Assembly: GCA_016647705.1 (NCBI GenBank)
Contig: CM028339.1
Coordinates: 23,909,803-23,973,802 of the forward strand
Reading direction: 5' to 3'
DNA length: 64,000 nucleotides
Source: Eucommia ulmoides
Lineage: Eukaryota; Streptophyta; Magnoliopsida; Garryales; Eucommiaceae
This document shows positions 56,487 through 64,000 of the stretch, in pieces. Under the pieces are notes generated by a model. That model had not been told where the DNA came from. It ran no database searches and saw only the letters and a list, made by a program, of their open reading frames with translations. A program made the translations under genes and the position numbers. The first letter of the stretch is position 1; every line of letters begins with the position of its first letter.

Positions 56487-57409
56487 AAGTCTGTGCCTTC
56501 AGGAGGATTTTCCGTGTTAGTATATGTGTGTTTGTATATATATGCAAAGCCACTCTATCATACCAAATAAACTCTTAGAACAACTAACTCCGACTTGTAC
56601 TTTGAATCTCAGAAATAGTATATAATATTGATTATATCTCATAATCACAATAATACGGAATTAATTAATAATCTAAAGCATATATGGATTATAGGACACA
56701 ATAATGAAGAACGTTAATTGAAAACGTACATGTCTCGGTCATTGTAAGAGATTGAATTATCGCAGCAGAATACACACTAAGTCTTCCTCCCTATGATCTA
56801 GATTATTGTGGTGGCGGCTCTCAATAGGAAGAAACCCTTAATCTAGACTAAGGAGGGGACCTAATTATTGATATTAGGGTTTCTCGTTGTACCCTCTCAT
56901 AACGGGCTTTAACGAAATCCAAAATCTACATTTGCCACTTAATTGGGATTCTACATAAAATATTTTACAACCCAAATCAAAATATGATCACTGATTATTT
57001 GGGATAGTTATATAATAGATTATCTATTAACCCGTTTTTGTAAAACAATTTATTCAATTAATGTTAGCTCACAAATTTTTTTTCAACATTCTCCCACTTG
57101 GACTACATTAATTGAATAAATTTAATTTTGAAAATAAGACTCTCGGTTAATAACAGAAAAAATTTATTTTTGTGTGGCCACACATTTTTTAAAGAAATGA
57201 TAGCCTATAAGTAGCATATTTAAAAACTATCCGGTCCAACGTGATCTTAATATTGGATTATGATGGTCTATATGTTAATCTCAATAAACATAAGACCTTT
57301 CATACTTACAAATACTTATAACCATATCGACATAGATCGTAAGCCAAGTAGTGTAGTAAGAAACCAATGTCAAAATGTGATCATTATCAATATGCATTGT
57401 TCTTATCGG
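55743..57409. other. AT-rich stretch with microsatellites, nothing coding
   Basis: Contains (AAAT)n at about 56227-56252 and a T-run at 56457-56485. GC-richer LTR-like text lies at 56740-56900, and 'attctcccacttggacta' near 57090 is a phrase seen in many plant repeats. No gene or defined element is recognised. Confidence 0.35.
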
Positions 57410-57600
57410 TCCTTATTACAATTTCTCAACAAAATAAAATTGTAATTGCAATTTCTCAACAAAAAGAAATTACTAATTGTAGTTTCTCAACAAAATGAAA
57501 CTACTGCAATTTCTCAATAAAATAAAATTGTTAATTGCAGTTTCTCAACAAAATAGAATTGTTGCACTTTCTCAACAATATGAATTTGTTTGACTTTAAC
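57410..57600 (+). repeat. Tandem repeat of 'tttctcaacaaaat' units, about six copies
   Basis: Units of 25-55 bases each contain TTTCTCAACAAAA. Each copy is bracketed by short inverted words such as CAATTTC and GAAATTG, so every unit can form a small hairpin. Confidence 0.8.
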
Positions 57601-57734
57601 AAGTCATCTATTACTAACAATACATCACGAGATGTCAAAATAGTGATTTGTGACAATCAAAAGTATACAACTGTAATTCTTAAAGCACAATATCTTAAGA
57701 CACCATATTGTATATTTAATATATAATAATATAA

Positions 57735-58560
57735 TATGCAATAATGATGATCATCAAATAGATTTCATTTTTGCAAAATGTATAACAATAGTGGTCACAG
57801 TGAAATTATCGAAATAAAAGGAAATACAAAAGCACCTATTAAACCAAATAATCAAAAGACTCAATGACACTCATATTCACAATATGTTCCTTGAACACTG
57901 TGGGTCTTAAACATTGGTTTAATATAATCAATTCAAATAATATGATACACAACAATATAATATGCAATAATGATGATTATCAAATTTAATTTTGCAAAAC
58001 ACATATCAATAGTGATCACAACATATCATAGAATTAAAAAAAAAAAATACAAAAAAAAAAAACTCTCACTAAACCAGAGAATCAAAATTCCCAAATAAAT
58101 ATAAGCGACAGAATATAAAAATCAATTACGTTATCATAAACTCTCATTTGGGTAGAGTCTACAATGAACAATTATTCTCTAAGTATATCAACAAAATAAG
58201 GAAAAATTTATAGCAATAGTTAATAATGTTTACACGATACAATTATCGAAATAAAGGAAATTACATAGACTCCCATTAAATCAAAGAATCAATTTAGAAT
58301 TTTATTGTGGCGTTATTGTTATTCACAACAAAATAAACTGTTTTCACAAAAAAATTGCAACTAGATCAATTATGGATAATAGGCAAAATGTTCAATTAAG
58401 TATAGAAAATACAATATAAGAATCAATTGTGTTATCATAAAGTCCCATTTGGGCAGGGTTTACAATAAACAATTATTCTTTAATCATGAAGATCAATAAA
58501 ATAAGAAAAAATTAAAGATTTAAAAAATCGATCCCTTTTGGGCAGATTGACCTTCAAATC
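57735..58560 (+). repeat. Imperfect tandem repeat of about 220-300 bp
   Basis: Blocks with 'atatgcaataatgatgat' (57735 and 57959), 'gtgttatcataaa(c/g)t' type (58130 and 58430) and 'tttggg(t/c)ag(a/g)g' recur in the same order. Copies are diverged and partly deleted. No coding region is seen. Confidence 0.6.
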
Positions 58561-58665
58561 CATATATTTCCTTCAAAGCATAATGAAACAAATAATCTTT
58601 TAAAATTCATTCTCTTTAGACAAACAAATTTATTGAATTATTTATTTCACATAATATCCTCGTGC

Positions 58666-59422
58666 AATTAAATTAATTTGCACAATAACCCCCTTTTGGT
58701 AGGTGAATATAAAAATTAATCTAAAATTTTTCCATTAACAAAAATAGAAATCCGAAAACTTACAAACTATGCAAGTTAAATCACTTTGGTAAAATAATCT
58801 CAACGATTTATAAACAAGCCTTCCAAATTAGAATAATTAAACTATATTACTCAATAATTAAATTAATTTGTACAATAACTCCCTTTGGGCAGGTGAATAT
58901 ACAAATTAATCTAAAAAAAATTCATCAACAAAATAGGAACTCGAAAACTTGCAAACTATGTTGGTTAAATCACGTTGGTAAAATAACCTCAACAATTCAC
59001 AAGCAACCGTTCTAAATTGAAAAAATTAAACTATATTACCCAACAATTAAATTAATCGGCACAATAACTCCTTTTGGGTAGGTAAATGTACAAATTAATT
59101 TAAAAATTTTCCATCAACAAAATAGGAACTCGAAAACTTGTAAACGATATTAATTAAATCACTTTAGTAAAATAACCTCAACAATTCACAAGCAATCGTT
59201 CCAAGTTAGAAAAATTAAACTATATTATCCAACAATTAAATTAATCTGCACAATAATCCCCTTTGAGCAGATGAATGTACAAATTAATCTAAAAATTTTC
59301 CATCAACAAGATAGAAACTCAAAAACTTGCAAACTATATTGGTTAAATCACTTTAGTAAAATAACCTCAACAATTCACAAGCATCCGTTCCAAATTGAAA
59401 AAACTAAACTATATTGTTCAAC
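58666..59422 (+). repeat. Four tandem copies of a 189-190-bp unit
   Basis: Copies start at 58666, 58856, 59045 and 59234 with AATTAAATTAAT. Each holds CAATAA(C/T)CCCCTTTTGGGYAGGT-like and CAACAAAATAGGAACTCGAA-like blocks, then TTAAATCAC and CTCAACAATTCACAAGCA, in the same order. Copies differ by scattered substitutions. The same CCYTTTGGG motif also occurs upstream at 58146, 58442 and 58533, so the array grew from an older motif. Confidence 0.9.
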
Positions 59423-61370
59423 CACAACAGTGCATATTAGTGACATATATGTATATGATCAAAACAAGATGAAGTATGTTACAAAATGTACTTTCAATGA
59501 TCAATGATCAATTATAGTTGCAAAAATTTGAATACACTCTGAAACTAATTATTAAATTAGTCTCTATATAGAATAAAAAATTTAGATCTTAAAAATTAAA
59601 AAATTATAATTAATCTTAATTAGTATTTTTATGAGCTCCTTAATATGAATCTCAAATGTCAAAAGTTGGATATAAGAAAATTCAATTGGCTGAGATATTA
59701 CATAGGCCCAATCCCAAAATCAATATCTATATAATAAGCTCAAACCTGAATCTCTACCAAGATATTCTAGTCACGATGATAGTGTTTCTAATTCAAGGCC
59801 TTCTCTTTTATTCATAAATAATTTATTTATATTAGGAATTCCATCAGACTTATTAATTAATAAATAGGTAATGGCCCAACAAACCCATCAGAATATATGT
59901 ATAGCACATTAAACACTCTAAGGTCTAAACAATACAAGAAGAAACTCATGCGAAATTGTACAAAACAACTAGGTACTTTTCTTCCATTCCAAAACGCATA
60001 TATATTGCCTCAAATATAGCCCAAATTCGAAAAATGAAAGATCTCATTTTCGTTAATAGAAGGTGAAGTAATAACCAAATTGGTTATTAACATCATACTT
60101 AAACCCACTAAAAATCCTAAATAGATATCATACATCTTATTATCCACGACTACTTCTCAACAGTGTTCTATTTAATTCAGCTTCTATCATGTTACCAAAA
60201 CAAAATAAGGATATAATTCTCTCAATCATGTCACTCATCATGTAAACATTTCACAAAGATAATAAATAGAAAGATAAAGAGTCGAACCACTTTAAAATTC
60301 CTGACCATCAAATACATGAATAATGTGGGATTCAACACGCCCCCTCACATGCAGAGTGAACTTCAAAAACCACTGCGAACGATATTCAGAAAGCCCAACA
60401 TTAATGTGTCGAATTAAATATGTTAAAAATTCATTTTCCATATTTGACCCTTTCAACAACACATACGATATCAAATTATTTTATTAAAATCAACATTTAT
60501 GTACTTCAACTCATTAAAGAAATAGAAATTGTCAAGACACTGGTTAATATTACCCATACAATAATCAAAACCTTATATGTGTTGATAAAAAAAAATTAGA
60601 GATTGAGAATTGTAGAAATCTTATCTTAATAGAATGTTGAAAACTTGTCAATTTAATTAATATTAATTACATAAAATGGAGTTTTTGTTTCTAAAAAATT
60701 GTGCAACCTTACACAAATGCGTGAATACTAATTTCACACATTAATTTGGCCTAGTATAATTTGGCCCCTCATGATCCATTCAAGCTTAATACCTAAATCC
60801 AACTAATGGATACTAAAGTTAAGATCTCAAGATCATATTCTCAATTCAAGCATTTATTCACAATACACCATTACCTCTAATATTATACTGTATGCCGAAT
60901 AATGAACAAAAGATCTAGTTTCAAGCCTCATCAAAAAATAAATAAAAATAATTTGCCACTAATGTTTGCTTATTGGTTCATCTTATTTTCATTGTTATTA
61001 ATGTTATTATTTAGAGACAATAGTTTAGTCTCTTTTGAGGGGGATGACAACTAAGAGGCACGTGAGGATCAGTTGATGAAAATTAGTTTCTACCACAATA
61101 CTCTCGCATGAGCCAAAATTCAAAATATCCATCTCACGTGGTAGAAATTGAGTACATAATTGTTAGGCATTTATTTTCCCAGTAGGCAACAAGATTTATT
61201 TGCTTCCACAGACCCATCAACTCTAATGGGCACGGTCTACTTAATTTAAGTAACTACAATCGACTAGTCAGTCACTCTAATTCCAAAGGACCTCCAAACC
61301 TTCCTTCCACTACTAGTTGCAATTTCTAATAAAATCTACATACTGAAGTGTCAATCACCATAAAATAAAA

Positions 61371-61401
<31 letters not shown>

Positions 61402-62653
61402 AAGAAAAAAAAATCTAAGATAGATTTAACATCGTGCTGTAATTAGTGTAAAATTCTTAATCTACACTAAATTGCATACCATTCGCGATATGTATAAGAA
61501 AAATTAAATTTACACAATCTCTAAACTTTATGGGTTAATTGTGTAATTAACCCTTCTAACTAGTTTCAGTTCATTACGCTTCAGAAAAGAACATACAAAG
61601 TTAATAAGTCATCTTATATGTTTAAATTGAAACTATTTGGACTAAGTGAGATTCTAGTCAAATTTCCGGGGTACAAAGTGTCAAAACCTTCATAGTTTTA
61701 AGGTTAAATTTCAAGGACGAAATCAAAACCCTATATTCCCATCCCTTTTGTCGTGTTGTCTTCGAAACCATAGCAGGTTGAAGAACCTCCTTCTTATCTG
61801 CCTTAGAAACACAATCTCCGACGCCGCGATGGGAAACGAAGCCAAAATTAGAGTCCATTCACCGGAGAATCGTCGATTTTGACCGTCAACGGTAAAGAAG
61901 ACAAAGAGAAGAAGAGAATCGTCTCCTCCACCTCCACCTTTATAATTAACAAGGTGATGCAGTGCAACAGCAATAGGATTTCATGGCCCAAAGAGAGCAT
62001 TCTAAGGCCTAAAAAGGCTAGGTTTGACCAGAAAGTCAACTATGGCCGTTTTCGACAAAAAATACCATTTTTTTTTTATGAAAGCGACATTTTGAGCAAA
62101 ACTACCAAATAGGCGCAGGTCGTGATTTTAGCAAAATTTCATCGTTTCAATGGTCAAAACGACACTTTTTTGTTTTACGAGATAATTTTATAATTCTTCA
62201 ATAATTAGGGACTCTTGTCACTTCAAATCTCGGATGATTAGTGCCTTAATGATGCTTCCATAACTATGTTCAAGCAATAAACCTAAACAAAGATACTCCA
62301 ATTCAAAATGACCTATGCATAGCCTCCAAAACTAGTCCAGTAAAGAGGGAAAACCCAAGCTAAAATTTGGTTGCAAATTTTATGTGTGAACATAATTTGG
62401 CACAAGCCTATGTGCACGTCTTTCTGAAGAATTCATAATTGATATAAATGGAACAGATAAGGAGACGTACACATCAAACAAATTTCATCTAGAGAGAATG
62501 AATATTGTAGTCCTATTCCAAATCAACCAACATAATTTCTAGTAAATTTTCAACAGAAAAAAATACCTAAAATAATTTTAAGCTAATTAAATCACATAAT
62601 AAGTAATAATTAGATAAAAAATATTTTTAATCCTCTAAAAATAAAATAAATTA
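59423..62653. other. AT-rich intergenic or decayed-repeat DNA
   Basis: No gene recognised over 3.2 kb. On the minus strand near 60355-60325, GAGGGGGCGTGTTGAATCC resembles text common in plant repeats of the 'TGTTGAATCCCACAT' kind. A run of about 28 A residues lies at 61371-61398. A GC-richer stretch at 61740-62060 contains an ATG frame of only 14 codons on plus and short frames on minus; none is persuasive. Confidence 0.35.
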
Positions 62654-63462
62654 TGTTGATCCTAAGATTTTAATGAATAATTAAGTATTGATATTTTGGT
62701 AGAACTAATATATTAATTGAGTGTTTCAGTGATTTAAAGTTCCAAGTGATAAAGATGACAAATTAAATGGATGCTAAATGATGAAATTGAAGATATTGAA
62801 GAATTAAGAGTTTAAAGAAATTAGGAAAAACAACCCAGTTAAATTTCAATTCTTAATATCCCATTTAGGAACACACACATTACACAAAATGTATTTTTAT
62901 CATTTATGTGTTTTTTATTAAAATTATTTGCTCATATGTGAATTGAGAAGAAATAATTTTGAATGACTAAAATGGAATATAAGAAGATTAGTAGAACTAA
63001 TTTTGAAGAGAAATTGGTTAAAGAGGCGAAAACGTAAAGAAAATGAGTTAAAAACGTATTTAGAGAAGAGATCCAGAAGATGACAGTCGACTGGTGAGTC
63101 GACCGGACAAAGAAGTTGAAAGAACCTGTATCTCTAAGTCGACTAACAGGTCGACCTGCCAAGAAGTATTGAACTCTCTAAATCAACAAGTCGACCGATA
63201 GGTCGATCGGTGAAGAAGTGTTGAACTCACTAAATTTACAAGTCGACCGGGTCGACAGATGAGCTCCATTGTCTACAACTTGAATCAGGCAGTCAACTGG
63301 GCAGTCGATCGTTTGCACTATTTCAGGATACCGTTTGATCCGAAATTATATCCAAAAGTAGCCGATTTTTGTTGGGATTTGAGAGAGATTTCGGGGATAT
63401 TATCTCTATTTAAGATATGGTTCATATACTAATTAAATCCTATTGATTTGGTACATTAAATA
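62654..63462 (+). mobile_element. Fourth LTR of the SIRE-type family, 5' part
   Basis: It starts TGTTGATCCTAAGATTTT, like LTR1-LTR3, and keeps their landmarks in order: 'ggtagaactaa', 'gagtgtttcag', 'aaacaac', 'cacaaaat' and a GTCGAC-rich repeat stretch at 63087-63315. It is more diverged than LTR1-LTR3 are from each other. Collinearity ends at GTACATTAAAT (63462), where another sequence begins. Confidence 0.8.
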
Positions 63463-64000
63463 TTAGAGAAAAGTACAATTTAGACCTTTTAACTATTGAT
63501 ACATTTCTAAGCGGTCCTTTTAAGTTTCGGTGTTTCATTTTAAACCCTCTACGTATCGAAACGGCTTTAATTGGTCCTTCCGTTAGAGATTCTGTTAAAA
63601 CTAACAGAATTTCAGGGGCTAAATAGTCTTTTCATGTTTTTTAAATTTTTTAATCATTTTTAATATATTTATTTATTTATTTCTTTTTTCTTTTTTTTTT
63701 CTCTTCTTCTCTCTTTCCCACCTCCCTCTCTCTCTCTCTCTCCCTCTCCCTCTCCCTCTTTCTCTCTCCCCGCCACCTCTCTCTCCCTCTTCCTCTCCTT
63801 TCCTCCCCGTCACCCCCGTAACAGGGGGTGCTACTGTCAAGAGAGGGTGCAACAGAGAGAAACCAAAGAGAGAGAAGCAAAATAAAGAGAGAGAGAGATA
63901 GAGAGAAAGGAGAATAGAGTAGAGAGAGAAAGCAAAATGGTGACGTAAGTCCTGCATGGTTAACGTGAGTAGTGGAGCTTGGACAACGTGATACTTGGTA
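63463..64000. mobile_element. Insertion in LTR4, unresolved by the window end
   Basis: LTR sequence stops at 63462. The insertion opens with 'agaaaagtacaatttagacc', 'ggtccttttaagtttcgg' and 'ggtccttccgttagagattc', a phrase pattern widespread in plant non-coding repeats. A CT-rich tract (63685-63805), the hairpin CACCCCC-GTAACA-GGGGGTG (63811-63830) and a GA-rich tract (63838-63935) follow. Frames here are Arg/Glu-Gly low-complexity translations and are not called. The right end lies outside the window. Confidence 0.5.

Noticed and set aside
63673-63957. 94-codon minus-strand frame with an Arg/Glu/Gly tail
   Set aside because: It translates CT/GA microsatellite DNA.

Overview
The window looks like repeat-rich, AT-rich nuclear DNA of a flowering plant, probably a eudicot. 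I found no intact host gene. What can be recognised is a stack of plant transposable elements: SIRE-type Ty1/copia, Tat/Ogre-type Ty3/gypsy, CACTA, MITE-like, Helitron-like and SINE elements. Some of them carry fragments of host genes. The short open reading frames are fragments, low-complexity translations or chance frames.

Layout. 1-5764: three copies of a long copia-type LTR separated by only 88 and 70 bases of internal DNA; the middle LTR holds a 731-bp MITE and a perfect 80-bp hairpin. 6796-31066: a minus-strand Tat/Ogre-type element. Its 5' LTR is 27482-31066, followed by a primer-binding-like site and leader, degenerate minus-strand coding (12070-10637), a plus-strand antisense reading frame of the DUF7745/plant-mobile-domain type (8349-9190), and part of a 3' LTR (7605-6796). 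Inserted in its leader is a 14.3-kb SIRE-lineage array, LTR-gag-LTR-gag-LTR (13064-27316). The first LTR of that array contains a 2.85-kb CACTA transposon (14156-17004). 31400-34726: a second CACTA transposon carrying five consecutive exons, introns included, of a VIH/PPIP5K inositol-pyrophosphate kinase gene.

35.9-50.4 kb: three Helitron-like 3' ends surround a second Tat-like element with LTRs starting at 37265 and 44790. Its two LTRs are interrupted by a 4.4-kb Helitron-like insertion and a 2.4-kb solo-LTR-like insertion. Its short interior holds a minisatellite of about 17 units and no coding region. 51.3-55.8 kb: a dead Ty1/copia reverse transcriptase/RNase H fragment, a tRNA-derived SINE and a two-exon fragment of a short-form tRNase Z gene. 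57.4-59.4 kb: nested tandem repeats, including four copies of a 189-bp unit. 62654 to the end: the start of a fourth LTR of the SIRE-type family, itself interrupted.

The parts do not form a pathway. What the window records is an order of events. Empty sites in sister LTR copies show that the MITE, both interruptions of the 37-49 kb element and the CACTA at 14156 arrived after their hosts. The SIRE array arrived after the Tat element. All coordinates were read by eye, so junctions given with 'about' may be off by tens of bases.
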